This document shows, piece by piece, positions 37,717 to 49,874 of a DNA stretch of 64,000 nucleotides. The notes beneath the pieces were generated by a model. That model was not told the DNA's origin and made no database searches. It saw nothing but the letters and a program-made list of their open reading frames with translations. Position 1 is the stretch's first letter. Each line of letters begins with the position of its first letter. The position numbers were made by a program, and so were the translations under genes. Origin of the DNA: Sporobolomyces roseus (lineage: Eukaryota; Basidiomycota; Microbotryomycetes; Sporidiobolales; Sporidiobolaceae); assembly GCA_016617785.1 (NCBI GenBank), contig JADILM010000003.1, forward strand, positions 1,984,001-2,048,000, given 5' to 3'.

Positions 37717-40700
37717 TCAAACGAACCTAATAGAATCGATTCCGACTGATCTTCGCACAAAAATGATGGATGCCAACTCTTTGATGAACTCTTCAAGAAC
37801 AATCACGTTATCTAAGATTGTCGATAAGGTGACGACGGGCGTTTCTCGAGGTTTCGAAGGGGTAGAAGCGAAGGAAGCCGAAGGAGAACCTGTCGAGGAA
37901 GAAGTTGTCGAGGTCGGAGGAGGGGGAAGAGGTGACAATCGACGACTTGGGGAATCAGGTGCGCCTTCCTCGACAGTAAATTCGTCATCTTCATCTCCAG
38001 GAGGGGCGAGGTCTGAACGACGGGAAGAAACGGGAGTGCTAACGATGACAGGTTGAACTTTGATCGATCCGGTTTGTCGATAGTGTGTGACAAAGGGAGA
38101 TACTGTCCCCGCAGCTTTGTGAGCATCGGTAGATGGTGCTGTAAGGCGGGAAGGAGAAGCGGGAGTAAGGGAATCGGTGGAAGCGGAACGTCGAAGTTGC
38201 GATGATCTAGGAGGAGCAGAGGATTGCTGAGGGGTCGAGAAAGACTTGTTGAGAGGGGTAGAAGGTGATCGGCTGTGACTTGGCCTGCGAGGAGAGAAGA
38301 AGGAAGCGAGACCGCTTGGTTTGGGTTTCGAAACGGGTGTCGCGGGAGGAAGTGAAATGGGTTGAGCGGGTTCGGGTGAAGAGAAGGAGTTGTCGGGTGT
38401 CTCGAGATCGTCGAGATGCAAGGCGTCGGCCAAGTTCTCTACGAAGAACAAGCCTTGTCTTCGTTCTGAGAGGTAGACGTCGAACTTTGGAATCCTGGAC
38501 CGATACTGTTCGACGGACTTGACGAGGGCATCGAGGATCGCTAGAAGTGAATCCGATTGAGCGATAGCGGCACGAGTCGCGGAAGGAGGTGGATTTGAAG
38601 GGTCGTAGGAAGAAGGGTTTCGAGGTAGAGGAGAAAGCAGCGCACTCTGTCGGCTTCGTTCTTCGATTCCGAAGTCGATACTTCTGTCGTCTCCGTCGTC
38701 GCTCAGGGGACGCCGTGCTGGACCATCCCGAAGGTACTGCTCGAAGTCGCTCGGATCTTGCTGCTGCCGAATGATGGGAAGTAGCCAACCTTCGAGGGAT
38801 CGATAAGGGTAAGTGGCGAGAGTCGCAACAACAGCAGTAAGAGCGAGGTTGACGTCTGGAGAGTGTGGGAAGAAGTGGGCGAATGATTCGAGAACGAGGC
38901 TTAGGACCTCTCCATTCGGTTTCATCTTGTGTCTCCACCCGGTTTTAGCCAGTGCGTAATCTCGCCCTCTCAACGTAGACTCAGTTCCGAATAAGGTGCT
39001 CCTTCTCCTCGACTGTGGGAAAGGTTGATCCTCTGAGTTCGGCTCAGCGACTACTCCTCTTCGAAAGCCTCGATCAGCAGCGAGACTTGATTCTGCGTCT
39101 TTGAGGTAATTGGCGAAACCGCTGCTGAGCATCTCGGATCCTCCTCCCACCGAGCGGGTCTGACGATATGTAGGATCGATGGCACTGACGAGCGAGAGGA
39201 GAGTGTCGAGATGGTCCAAGTGAAGTGAGACGGAGGGAGTCGACGGCAGAGGAGTCCCAAATTCAAGACGAGATGGTTTCGCCGGAGTCGCATGGGCAGA
39301 TGGAAGCGGTCGAAGGGTACTGGTAGAATCGGGAAGTCGATGAGTGGACGAGGAACGGGAAGAAGAGAGATTGAAGTCGTCTGCTGACGAGGTGGTTGAC
39401 ATAGGTTCGCTTGATCGGTACACGAAGGGGCTATCGTCATCGTCCGAATCGTCGTCTTCGAGGTCTTCAGCTTGTGAAACTTCACGTTTGGCGAGGGGAA
39501 AGCTTGTAGCACCTTCGTCGAGAACGACGTCGAGCAAAGCCAAACTCCATCGATCGTGCTTTGTGAGAATCGTCTGAAGGAGGTTGAGAGCTGCAGCTGT
39601 AGTGGATTGAGATGAAGAACGGAGGTTGGAAGTGAGGAGGTCTTGTAAGCTGAATCTGCCGAACGAGGTGAAGTAGGATGAGGAGTCGTGTCGTGCGCTC
39701 GAAGATTGCTCAATAAGGAGGAGAGCGGAGGACTTCCGAGGCTTGAGCATCTTTGACGAGTGCCGAGGTGAAGAAGCTGTTGAGGGTCGTTTCGGTCGAT
39801 CGAGCGGGGACTCCTCCTCTCCGAGTAGGAATCCAAGAATTGCTCCTTCCAACGTTGTTCCCTCCTTCACGACATCGAGGAGAGCATCGATATAGCTCAT
39901 GACTGCGACAGCTGATCCATCCGTGTCGGAGCATTCAAGAATGGAGGGGTAAAGAACGGATTGTAGGAAGAGGTCGCGGACAGAGGTGAGGACGGAATCG
40001 GTGAGGGCAGAAAGCAAAAGCTCGCGTTGTCGAAGCTCGTCGAGGTCATCGACAGCGGCTCCTTCGTCGTCCGTGTGATGTCTCCGAGTTGGTGCACACC
40101 GTTTGAGGACTTCTTGAGTGAATTCGACGAGCTTGAGGAATCCGTCCATTCCCTCCCTCATCTCGTTCGTACCCGATAACCCAACTCCCATAGACTTCAA
40201 TCGATCCTCCTCCTCTTCCCGTTTCCTTTCCAGCTCTTCTGCGTTCTCGTCCTCACCCAGAGCTCCCATTCCGCCTAGCTGCATTCCTCCAGTTTTCGCT
40301 GCGACACCGTCCATAACTTCACTCGCTTGCTGTCCTCCGTCACTAGTGGTCCGTAAGACAAGTTTACTCGGTAACAGGCCATAAAGTGCTCCAATTCCTG
40401 CACCGAGAACTTCGGCGAAATCGGAATCGAGGAGATACTCTGCGAAAGCGAGTACTGCTTCTCGAGTAGCTGAGCTGGTCATCGAGGTATCGCGGGACAT
40501 GGAGGGTGTGATTGTCGCTTCCGAGGTGGATCGTGAAATGGCAGAGCCGAACGAGGGAGAGTAGATGTCTGGGTAACCGAGGGCGACGTCGCAGAGTGAG
40601 AGGATGCCTCTTCGAGCGAGGTCACCGACTTCACCTTCTCGATGAATGAACCGAAGAAGGTAAGCGAATAGGAGGAAGTCACGCTCAGAGCGTTGCCGTC

Positions 40701-41540
40701 GAGAGGTCGAAGAGGATGCGTTCGAGAAGGAAAGAGATGTCGAGATATCGCTTGCCGAGACTTGCGAAAGAGTGGGAGAAACAGGTCGACCGTCATTCGA
40801 GAGTGAAGATAGTCGTGCGGGAGGCGGAGGTCTGCTCGAAGCAGTGGCGAGAGAAGGAGACAGGTCTTTTCGCAGACTTGACGGTTTATGTCGAAGGAAT
40901 ATCGCCAATAACTCGGGCCGCTGTAGCGGTTCTGGGATCAGCACGCATCATGAAAGACTGTAGAGAGCTTGGCTCACTGTCTTGATCCTTTCACAGACCA
41001 TACACATCGTTTCAACCACTACAAGTTCCTCTTCTCTCGATAATCCTCCTTCTTCGTCAACGCACGCTCGTAGCAATTTGATCCTGTCGGTAGTGTCAGC
41101 TTCATAGCGCCTAGTGTGAGGGTCTTTGAGACTCACAGAGGTTTATTGACTGCACTGTGAGCGAGAAACCCCTCATCCAATTCTACAATCGCTCGACTAA
41201 ACCATTCTACCAATCCAAGTCTTACTCCTCTCGGTTCATCCTCTTGCACCAGTTCTACTAGTATCTTGAATACTCCTTCCCGCAGAGCATATTCGATGCA
41301 CGGTCCCAACCATCCGTCTTCCTTAGTCGCTGATTCAACCTTGAGAATAGCTAGGAGTTGCGCGAGCTGCTGTTTGACCGTCTGCAGTATTGATGGTGGT
41401 CTTTCATCACCTCCTGTGCTTAGCGAGGCTTTCAGCGAGTCGTACAGTCGAGAGAAAGTTGCTTCATCGGCTCGAAGAGGTTGAGTGGTTGAGACTTTGC
41501 GAGGAGCTGGAGAAGCAAGTCGAGCTACCGCAGACCACAT
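37717..41540 (-). CDS. FHIP / RAI16-like Hook-interacting protein
   Basis: Three exons, 41137-41540, 40978-41083 and 37717-40920, give 1237 aa. The N-terminal half carries the helical RAI16-like domain: MWSAVARLASP, CIEYALREGVFKILVELVQ, LVEWFSRAIVELDEGFLAH, LLRACVDEE, RPELLAIFLRH, FLLFAYLLRFIHREGEVGDLARRGILSL and FAEYLLDSDFAEVLGAGIGALYGLLPS. FHIP binds Hook and FTS and links early endosomes to dynein (FhipA in Aspergillus). A middle helical block (FAHFFPHSPDVNLALTAVVATLATYP) and a Ser/Pro-rich disordered tail follow; the last residues form a helix (TILDNVIVLEEFIKELASIIFVR). The start was set at 41540 because the longer upstream frame is actually the cactin 3' region. Confidence 0.87.
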
Positions 41541-41779
41541 TCGGATCCTCTGCTCGAGCTGACTGTGTACTGGGTGGTTTTTGTAACGTGTCGAGGTGAA
41601 ATGAAGTGCAGGAGACGCTCTCTTTCGCACGGCAGTGAAGCGAATTCTCTCTTCGGACCAAATCTCAACAAACCGCCAAACGAGTACTATGATTTGCAAT
41701 AGAGTAGTATCGTAACAAGCAAGACCACGCATCTCCCTCCACCGATATTCCTCCCCACCACGTAATTTCCCTTTCTTCT

Positions 41780-44423
41780 CTACTTGCGGTAGAATGTACG
41801 CCTGTATCGCAATGATCCTCACGTCAGTCCTCCAGACGAGCGAGTAAGAGAGAGCAGTGAGAACATACCTGAAACTGAAGTGAAGCTGGAGAACTCCTCT
41901 GTCGAAACTTGAGCGGAAACCTCGTTTATGAGAATGCTCCCATTGTTTGTTGACGATTTGGAAAGCGATAGCTGATCATCGACAGTCGAGATCAGTGACT
42001 GTGTAGATAGAGCAAGAGAAAGGTGACTCACTCTCATAAGGAGGACCTGCGTCGAACACGAGAGTGCAAATATCGGGATTCTCCTTGTTCTTGACGATTC
42101 GGTACTCTGTGGTAGCAGAAAGAGCGTCAGTCGGGTATAAAGTGCACGTTGAGAAGGATGAAAGCGTACGAGGAGCCTTGGTCTTGTCGATGAGATCTGG
42201 ATAGAAAATGTTGAACTTGTAACCTTGAACAACCTTGGGAGGAGGATTATCGGAGCTGGTCAAAACGGGCGTGTCAGTGATCGAGAGTACGTAAGGGTTT
42301 ACAGTGAACTCAGACGTACTCGTAATGGGTTTGATTGTACTTGTTCCACTCGTAACCAGTGTGAACCTTGTTGAAATAACGAGGTTTCCTCGGTCGGTAC
42401 TTGTCTTCCCAAGTGTACGCCGTCTTCGACATCTCAATCTCGAGGTTAAAGAGCTCTTCCTCATCATCGAGACCTTGACCAACCGCAGCTTGATAGATCT
42501 CGTCGTCTTTGCTTTTGACAGGTCCTCCTTCTCCTGAAGGTCCAGCACGAGGTTTCGCGACGAATCGAGCTTGAGCGACAGCACGGCGAGCAGCGTACTA
42601 GAAAGGTGACGAGAAACGTTAGTGAGTGCGCTGAACACGAGAGGAGAGAGCAAGCGACGTACAAGTTTCTGTTTGTCGTCTGAAGCTTCGAGGACTTGAC
42701 AGAGTCGATAGTTCTCGGGAATACTCTTGAGAGCAGGAGGTTCCCAGGAAGCGTCCCATTCTTGAGCGATGATCTCGGGTTTCTTGACTTCTTCCTCCTC
42801 AATTTCCATTTCCTCTTCTTCCTCTTCTTCTTCTTCCTCTTCCTCAACGTCTGGTTCAGGTTGCTGCAGAACGCTCTTGACTTCTTGAGCGTACTTGAGT
42901 GCCTCATCACGTTGCTTCTTGCGGAGTTGCTCGAGTCGATTGTTCAACACGACTTCATGCATGTCCCTCAACTTCGCTTTCGCTTTCCAGACCACCAACT
43001 CTTTCAATAACCCTTCCCAGTAGTCGACGTCGACAGCTTCTCCACTTGTCAATTTGCGCTGTACTTGCGATTGAAGCTGAATGAGTTGTTCGAAGGATTT
43101 GCCAGCGAGTAATCGAGTGATTTCGGATTTGACTGTTTGATTCGCTCGAACTTGTGCTGCGTACGCGACGATGCCAATGTGGCGTTCTTCCCGTAAAGCT
43201 TCAAGCGAGGCGGAGGAGACGATGAGAAGGGAACGCCAGAACTCTTGATGCGATTCGACCTTTTCGAGTGAGAGGTACATCTTGATATCTTCGTGAAGTT
43301 CTTCAGCGTCTTCGAGGGTGAGGTGCTATCATTCTTACATCGTATCAGCCTGTGGGTTCGAAGGGAAAGCAGGCTAGTTGACTTACCTCGAAGATCGAGT
43401 AAGGTTCCTCAATATCAACTTCAAGACCCATTCCATCATCTTCATCCTCCTCGTCGTACCCCTCGTCTCCCGGTTGCAAAGGCGGTTGACTCCATTTGAG
43501 ATTGAGAGCGAGGAAATCGATAGGCTTCGCGCGTCGTTCACGAACTCGAATCTCGGCTCGCTTCTTCGCTTGTTCGAGGTGGAAATCGTCTTCTCGATCA
43601 ATCCAGGCGGCCATTTGTGCTGACTCTGCATCTCGAGCTGCTCGCATTGACTCTTGTTCTCGTAGTTGGAACTCCTCTTCTCGTTGTGCTCGTCGTTGAT
43701 TGAGTCGTTCGATTTCTTGCTGAAGATTGATAAAGCGAATTCTTATCAGTTCAAGTACTTCCGAAGGCTCGGAGCTAAGAAGAGGGACATACCTGACTCT
43801 CGATTTGCCTCTCTCTATCTTTCCTAGCCGCTTCCTCCTGTGTCAAACCCTGCTTCCTCTCCTTCTCTCGTTTCTTTCCCCAAACGAATTTATCTCCCAA
43901 ATTCGCATCTCCGAATGGGTTGTCGGCTGCAGAATAGAACGATACGTCTGCTACTGCATGCCTCGCATCTTCAGGTAGTAAAAGAGCAGCGTCTGCCGCT
44001 TTCTCTGCTTTCCGAGTTGCCTTGCGAGCTGCCCTTTCCTCCGAAGTCTCCCGAAGCTTGCTGGACCTGTATAAGGGCATACTGTCAGCTCATACAGACT
44101 CAGCAGAGTGTTCAAAGAGGAGTGCAGACTCACTTCTTCTTGTCCTTGTCCCGCTCTTTCTCTCTCCCTGATCTCTCCTTCTCCCGCTCTCTTGAACCGC
44201 TCCTGTCCCTTTTGCTGCCTCTTCTACTATCTCTGTCTCTGTCCCTATCCTCCTCTTCCCTCCTACTGCGCTTGCGGTCTCGATCTGAGTCTTCCCGTTT
44301 GGATGATGAGCGATGTCGATCAACTGGAGAACGAGAACGGCGGCGGTGAGAAGATGATTGGTGTGATCTATCTCGGTCCTCGTATCGATCTCTATCGCGG
44401 TCTCGTCGATCAGAGGTGGACAT
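41780..44423 (-). CDS. CACTIN: Cactin (spliceosome-associated)
   Basis: A multi-exon gene of about 730 aa. The first exon from ATG 44421-44423 codes an RD/RE/SR-rich domain (SDRRDRDRDRYEDRDRSHQ). Next come DNPFGDANLGDKFVWGKK, the cactin mid domain (HLTLEDAEELHEDIKMYLSLE, EFWRSLLIVS), an uninterrupted 12-Glu run near 42820, and the conserved C-terminal domain: DNPPPKVVQGYKFNIFYPDLIDK, then DICTLVFDAGPPYE, IAFQIVNKQWEHSHKRGFRSSFDRGVLQLHFSF. The final exon adds RRTFYRK and TAG at 41780-41782. Cactin (S. pombe Cay1) acts in pre-mRNA splicing in late spliceosomes, which fits an intron-rich genome. The start of the next gene (FHIP) lies 240 bp downstream on the same strand. Confidence 0.93.
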
Positions 44424-45166
44424 TGATGTGGAGCGTAGAAGTTGAAAAGGTGAGTTCGCTTGCACTTCATCAGACGTGTTGCACTGATCTCTGATGTGAC
44501 AGCTGGGACGATGCTCTATCTACTATTACGATCGAATCATATATCCTCCGAAAAAGAGAAATTCCAAAAGAACAATGACTTTCGCAAGAAGCGTTTTCAG
44601 CGATTCACGCCGCACAGTACCAACTTACAGCGCTCTCGACCATGTTGCAAGTCAAAAATGCGTCTCTCGAGGGCATACTGAGGGTGTCGAAGGTGTTGCA
44701 TAAGCGGAAGCTCCCTTGACAGCGTTCGACAACTTTCGCTTCGATGGATTCCGACCTTCTTTCCTCCCAGCCATTGACCGTGCAGGCCCAAATTTCGCTC
44801 ACCGAGATCTGATTGACGTCGCAGTGTCACTCTGACCAAGGAGAACTGCTTCAACACCTTGATCGGGCGCCAAACGAGCCGGTTCGACTCTTCTTCTGGA
44901 TTTCCTTCGATCTATTTCTTGATCCATCAATCCTCGAACTCGACTTCTACCACCGTTCGACGTCATTAAACCGCAGACAGGACGAAGAAATCTGATGGCG
45001 CTCGGTAGCTACCCCAGCTTCCCGTATCTCCGACTTTGGCTCTCTATCTGAACATTCCCTTTCTTCCCTTCCTCCCAACATCTCTCTTACAATCTTCGTC
45101 AGTAAACCCAGGTTCTCATCTCGACCTCACAGCTTTTAATTCTCTGCGCACCCTGTTCACTCCAGC
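44424..45166. promoter_or_regulatory. Divergent intergenic region, cactin / anchor protein 1
   Basis: 743 bases between divergent genes. A minus-strand frame at 44597-44857 is open for 86 codons but has no recognisable content. I see nothing else. Confidence 0.4.
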
Positions 45167-45559
45167 ATGTCGAACCTCAACGATCCCATTTCGAAGGGCT
45201 CCACCTACAAGCTGTCTACGGACGCCAATCCTCATAGCAACACCACTCAACCACCCGCTTTCCCCATCCTTTCAGAAGCCACGAGGAACCCTCAGCCGAA
45301 CCTCCCCTCTTTCTCATCTCTCGCTTCAGATCCAATTACCCGCTCACACCTGGAATTTTACGAGAAGGAAGTGTTGTATCTCAGAGGAGAGGTGGCTACG
45401 CTACGGGAGAATTTGGAAAAGGAACGGGTGAAGGAAGTCAAAAAGTTGGAACAAGCGATTGAGAACAGAGCACTTGGGAGGTTTATGGTCTGCTTCCTAA
45501 GCGGTTGTGCGGCAGTTCTCGCTGTTGTGTTGGCGCTCATTCCGAAGGACAAGTGGTAG
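45167..45559 (+). CDS. Small coiled-coil tail-anchored protein 1
   Basis: A single exon of 130 aa. A disordered Ser/Pro/Asn-rich start of about 60 residues leads into a heptad-like helix (LEFYEKEVLYLRGEVATLRENL, then ERVKEVKKLEQAIENRA) and one hydrophobic segment (FMVCFLSGCAAVLAVVLALI) followed by only PKDKW. This is the layout of a tail-anchored protein, cytosolic side out. The xEFYxKExxxLRxE motif is shared with the genes at 45946 and 52298, which supports all three as real. I do not know the family. The C/T-rich leader before the ATG fits other starts here. Confidence 0.78.
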   Translation: MSNLNDPISKGSTYKLSTDANPHSNTTQPPAFPILSEATRNPQPNLPSFSSLASDPITRSHLEFYEKEVLYLRGEVATLRENLEKERVKEVKKLEQAIENRALGRFMVCFLSGCAAVLAVVLALIPKDKW

Positions 45560-45945
45560 TGTAGCACAACTCCTTCTTTATCTCCGTCTGTAAAAAACCT
45601 TAAAATAGTTCGCAACGATCGGGACCGAGATTGGCCTCGCACGCAACGTGTGAACTCTCTCTTCTGCTCTTGTGTCCCATCAGTTCAACCCCTTGATCGT
45701 TCGAATCGACTCCAAATCATCCGAGAAAGCTAGACTCTTTGACCTCTTCCCACTACCTGCTTTCGGACCTTGTACGCATCGTTGGTAAGCCCCTCTACGC
45801 CTGACTCTTTCGCTGATCGTTTCACTGACGCTACTTTCAAGAGTTGACTCAAGCAAGGTCAAATCCATTCACTCTTCCCCTTTCCACAACTTCGCAAGTC
45901 ACGCTCCTTGCGACGGTCTCCTCGCTCTTCAGTCATACGCCGAAG
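45560..45945. other. Spacer between anchor proteins 1 and 2
   Basis: 386 bases. The frame of anchor protein 2 stays open to 45844 but contains no in-frame ATG before 45946. Nothing else recognised. Confidence 0.4.
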
Positions 45946-46224
45946 ATGTCGCTCAATATCGAATACTACGAGAAGGAGTTGGGATTCTGGAGAGGAGAAA
46001 GTTTACGCTTGAGGAAACAGATCGACGAGTTGCACGAGAACGAAGTCAAGCGGTTGACCGCTCAAATCGAGGGTAGTAAGATCGGAATAGACAAGAAAGC
46101 GGAACATGACGCAGCTATCTACGGTGACACGTCTATCGCCACGGGTATCAAGATCCTTTTGGGACTGGTAGCGTTTTACGGCTTTGTTGGATTCCTCGTT
46201 TACACTGTAATCCGCTACATTTAG
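45946..46224 (+). CDS. Small coiled-coil tail-anchored protein 2
   Basis: A single exon of 92 aa, the shortest of the three. It starts almost at once with the family motif (IEYYEKELGFWRGESLRLRKQI), continues as a charged helix (DELHENEVKRLTAQIEGSKIG) and ends with a membrane segment (IKILLGLVAFYGFVGFLVYTVI) plus RYI. It lacks the Ser/Pro-rich N-terminal extension of its paralogs, so an upstream exon cannot be excluded. It converges on the F-box-like gene at 46347 with 122 bp between stops. Confidence 0.72.
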   Translation: MSLNIEYYEKELGFWRGESLRLRKQIDELHENEVKRLTAQIEGSKIGIDKKAEHDAAIYGDTSIATGIKILLGLVAFYGFVGFLVYTVIRYI

Positions 46225-46346
46225 TCGTCCCCCATCCTTCATTCCGGTAGAATCCGACTAGAGTACCTTTGCAAAGTCGATCGAACGCAAGTCAGAACGC
46301 TGAAATCCGAAAGGAACGTAGAGAAACGCACCTGCTCATAATCTGC

Positions 46347-47448
46347 CTACTTCCCGTTGAAGTACTCAAATCCCGCATTCGAATCCTTGTCCCTCCATTC
46401 CAAGTCAATGTTGTGCATCCGCTCTGTTCGACGCCCAGATTCGAGTGGAGGTTGATACATGACGATTCTGATGATCTTGATTGTCTCCTCCTCACCCTTG
46501 ATAACGGCGCTAAAGCGAGAGCTGGTCTGTTCGAAGTCGCGGCCATTCGCGAACGAGCATGTATCGGTGTGCAGGGATTCCCATTCGAGGCCGGCAGCCT
46601 CGCCAAAGAGGAATGCTTCGAAGTCGAATCGTTGGATCGAGAGAGACAAATGTTTGAGATTGTTGCCGAGACGAGCGATCTCCCTGAACAGCGCCGTGCC
46701 TTCCTCAGTGTTGATACCTTCCTGACCGTCGAGAATCCCGAGTGTTTCGAGTTGAGGTAGGATCGAAATGAATAGCTCGTGAGGACGCGACGATTCGTGT
46801 TCGGCGCACTGGATGCCGAGGTGGACGAGATTTGGCATGTACGCCGGCGACAGGATGCTCTGTACCGCCTTGATGTCTCCCACGAATCGAGGGCCGTGAC
46901 CAAGGAGGAGTCGCCGCAAATTGGTGAAAGACAGGTTAGAGTCGAATGAGTCGATCTTGTAACTTCTTTCGAGTAGAACCAGCGTCTTGAGGCCTATATT
47001 TGCGCATCAGATAAACACAAATGGCTTGAAAACGAGAGCGAGCTGACTCACTGGGAAAGCGAGCAAAGTCTTCGAAATTTGTTGGCTCAACATTCGGATC
47101 CAGCTGCCGACTTTGCAATAGTATAACTCCCTTCCATCTCTCGAATCTACTGCCCTCCAGTAGCGCTGCCGTGTTCCCTTCTATCGACAGATATTGGGCT
47201 CCCCTCGAAGGAAGTTGTCGACCTCTCTCCTCCATTTCTCTCTCCTCAGCTTCGTAAGCTTGCACCCAAACTTCCTTCCGCAATAGTTCCTGAGCTTGAC
47301 GGGTCCATCGTGGATGTACTAGACAGTGGGGTAGAAGCGTTTGATTTCGCTCGAGGTAATCTGAGTAGAAACCGAGGGAAGGAAAGTTGGGAATGGTATG
47401 GGAGAAGATCTCGAAGAGGATTTCTGGCGGGAGATCAAGAATATACAT
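46347..47448 (-). CDS. F-box-like family protein A (intact)
   Basis: Two exons, 47052-47448 and 46347-46993, phase 1, 347 aa. The N-terminus is an F-box-like helix bundle (LDLPPEILFEIFSHT, then LVHPRWTRQAQELLRKEVWV). The C-terminal half has irregular leucine-rich segments (LRRLLLGHG, MPNLVHLGIQ, LPQLETLGIL, LKHLSLSIQRFD) ending GFEYFNGK. The single intron follows the motif NFEDFARFP, the same place as in copies B and E. Probable role: substrate receptor of an SCF-type ligase; this is inference from the F-box-like start. Start at 47448 because the frame upstream has no ATG. Confidence 0.8.
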
Positions 47449-48093
47449 CACTGAAGTATATTTGAGGCAGTTCTGAAGTTGTAGGTGAGGTGTGGGAAGA
47501 GTGGAAGGAGGTGGGAGATGAGAGAAGTGGGAGGAGACAGAAGAAGTGGAGAAGGACTAGTAGGGAGGCCGATCAATTGCTGTTGAGTTCTAGACTGTTC
47601 TGCTGCTCTATTGGTGCTCTGTGAGGCTGTTTGCGAGAGAGTGAGAGTGAAAGGAGTGAGAGCGAGTTGCGGGAAATATAGATTGATGAATCGAGATATC
47701 GAGGACCGTTCTGCGCTGGGAGTAGGACAGGCTGAGTATTGAGAAGACTGGCGGGCTACGAAAAGGAGCGAAAGGTGAGACGAAGGAGAGAAAGGGAGAT
47801 TCTTCGCAAGGTTTGGCTTATCGGCAATCGCTGCTCATGCAATCGAGTCTCTACCAGGGAGAGGTGCATGAGATTGACTGTACAAGTTTGTATATCTCGA
47901 GATAGAAAGAAGTAGAAAGAAGGGAGCAGAGCGAATGAGAAAACAAGAATTGAATTTTGCAAGGGAGATACAAAGTAGTGATCTAGGTGATGTGAAAGCG
48001 CTATCTAGCTATCTAGCTGTTGGGACGCATAGGATCGGTATCAATGAAGGAAGAGACGAGCGAAGAGGAAACGAGACGAACGGAATGTTAAGC
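47449..48093. other. Spacer between F-box-like A and B
   Basis: 645 bases: promoter of copy A (about 47449-47700) and 3' flank of copy B. A tandem CTATCTAG (GCGCTATCTAGCTATCTAGC) lies at 47998-48017. No ORF is convincing. Confidence 0.4.
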
Positions 48094-49401
48094 TTATCGA
48101 CCATCAAAACCCTCAAAAAATGGGTGATCTCGATCCTCCCGCCACTCCAAAACGTTCAACTCGTCTACGTCTACAAAGTTTCCATACTTAGTCTCGATGT
48201 TCCTCGTCGACCCGTAGATGACGATCCGCCCGATTCGATTGTGTGAATCCTCGCATTTAGCGATTGCGAGCAAGCGTGCGAGCAATTCCTCGTCATTAGC
48301 GACCATCCAGGATGAGAGGTGTAGAGATTCGAGTGATACGTTGTTGTGATCGAGGAGCGCCTCCACCATGTTGTCCAAACCATTGAGGGAGAGATGTTTT
48401 AGATTCGCGAAGAACTGTCGATCTGCGAGTGCCTCTGCCGTGTCTTCCACCCCGTTCTTGATCGCAAGGGTGGCCACCTGATGACTGAGTGCCCACATCA
48501 GAACTGCCAAGGACCCTAAGGCTTCGCCATCTTCGTCGTCGACGGCAAGGTGCTTGAGCTTCGGCATATTCGAAGGCGAAAAGAGCGTAGAAGTGATGTC
48601 GAAAAGTCGAAATGCTTGTGCTTGTTGCCTGAGTAGTGAAAGCACGACTTGCCCCATGTATCCAAAGTCGACGTCCGAAGCAATGCTAATGCGACGAAGC
48701 TCCGGAAACCGAAGGTGGATGTCGGAAGGGCCGAGATCGACAAGATTCCGGTCGCCCTGGAGCTCTGCGAGATACAACTCTTGCAAGCCTGCGGGAACGA
48801 TCGATTAAACCGAAATCAAAAACGACAATGACAACCAACACTTACGAGGGAAACGAGCGAAATCGCTCATTTGTGTTGTCCCGTCGTTTCTGCTACTCGT
48901 CAGTAGCTTCAGATAGCTGACTTGACTCCACATTGCAGAGCCAGTCTTTGCCATCAACTCATTGAGATGTCCATGAACCGTCAAGTACTTTGTTCCTTGA
49001 ACTTTGCTACCGATGAGCAGACCACTGATCCTCTCGATCTCCTCGTCACTAGCCATCTCCTCATCCGTACCTCGAATGTACACCTCCTCTCGCAAGGTTT
49101 CCCTTGCAGCGGGCCTCCAGGTACGATGAACGAGCGCGAATGATTTAAGGTTCCGATTGCGTTCAAGGTATTGGTCGTGATCTCTGGAGGGCGAATCGCC
49201 GACGGTGGAGAAGACGCCGAGGAGAAGCTCTGGCGGGATTCGACTGGCGAGTGACATGTCGAGATTGGATGAATCGGGAGGAGATGAGTTGGAGGAAGTG
49301 AGGGAAAGAACCGAGGTGTCCGAGACAACGTCGGCGACTGAGGGCGTGGAGTCTTGAGGGCGAGGAAGCGTGAGGAGTTGTAGATGAGGGCTTGTGGACA
49401 T
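48094..49401 (-). CDS. F-box-like family protein B (intact)
   Basis: Two exons, 48846-49401 and 48094-48788, phase 1, 416 aa. A Ser/Thr-rich N-terminal extension of about 48 residues precedes the F-box-like start (MSLASRIPPELLLGVFSTV), so an internal start at 49258 is possible. Then YLERNRNLKSFALVHRTWRPAARETLREEV, QMSDFARFP at the intron, and leucine-rich segments (LQELYLAEL, FPELRRISIASD, MPKLKHLAVDD, LKHLSLNGLDNM, LESLHLSSWM). It ends with the family motif HPFFEGFDGR. Function is as for copy A, unproven. Confidence 0.8.
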
Positions 49402-49874
49402 GGTAGAGCTGCTTCACGTCTGGAAGGAAACCTGAGAACGGGTCGGTGAGTAAGCGAGAATCGATCTGCAGAGAGATTGGGGGAGAACGCACGATGTTGC
49501 AATGTCTGGACAGAGTTTCCGTTCAATCCTGTCTCGTGAAGTGCAGCGAGATTGACCTTGCGAGTGAGATGAAGGAGAGAGAAAGAGACGAATCTGAATT
49601 GTTGCCATCTCCCGTTCAAAAGGTCCGCGGTACTCCGAAGCGACCACGACGACAGGAGGACGATTGACATCGATTGTTCGATTGATAGCGCAGGTGAGAA
49701 CGGGCTTTCGACGAGCGGAAATGCGAAGGGTCGAACGAGAGAAGAGGAGGAAACGAGGAGGAATTCTTTGAGGATTTCGTTTCGAAGGACGAAAGTTACA
49801 GCTGCGACTAGGAGTGGGGTGATCAGCGCAAGAGGAGAGAAATGCTGGAGAGCGACATAACTCACAACATCCTA
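49402..49874. other. Spacer between F-box-like B and pseudogene C
   Basis: 473 bases with promoter of B and 3' flank of C. Long open frames on the minus strand here are continuations of frames shadowing gene B. Confidence 0.4.

Noticed and set aside
38207..39836. Long minus-strand ORFs of 243 and 261 codons
   Set aside because: Both lie inside the FHIP exon in other frames and are Arg/Ser-rich shadows of its disordered regions.
41541..41822. N-terminal extension of FHIP
   Set aside because: The open frame upstream of 41540 overlaps the last exon of cactin and its 3' region, and lacks family resemblance.
44597..44857. Possible small minus-strand gene upstream of cactin
   Set aside because: 86 codons without recognisable motif, splice support or typical leader; probably chance.
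48981..49865. Minus-strand ORF of 294 codons
   Set aside because: It shadows the first exon of F-box-like B in another frame; the spliced B protein matches its paralogs, this one matches nothing.
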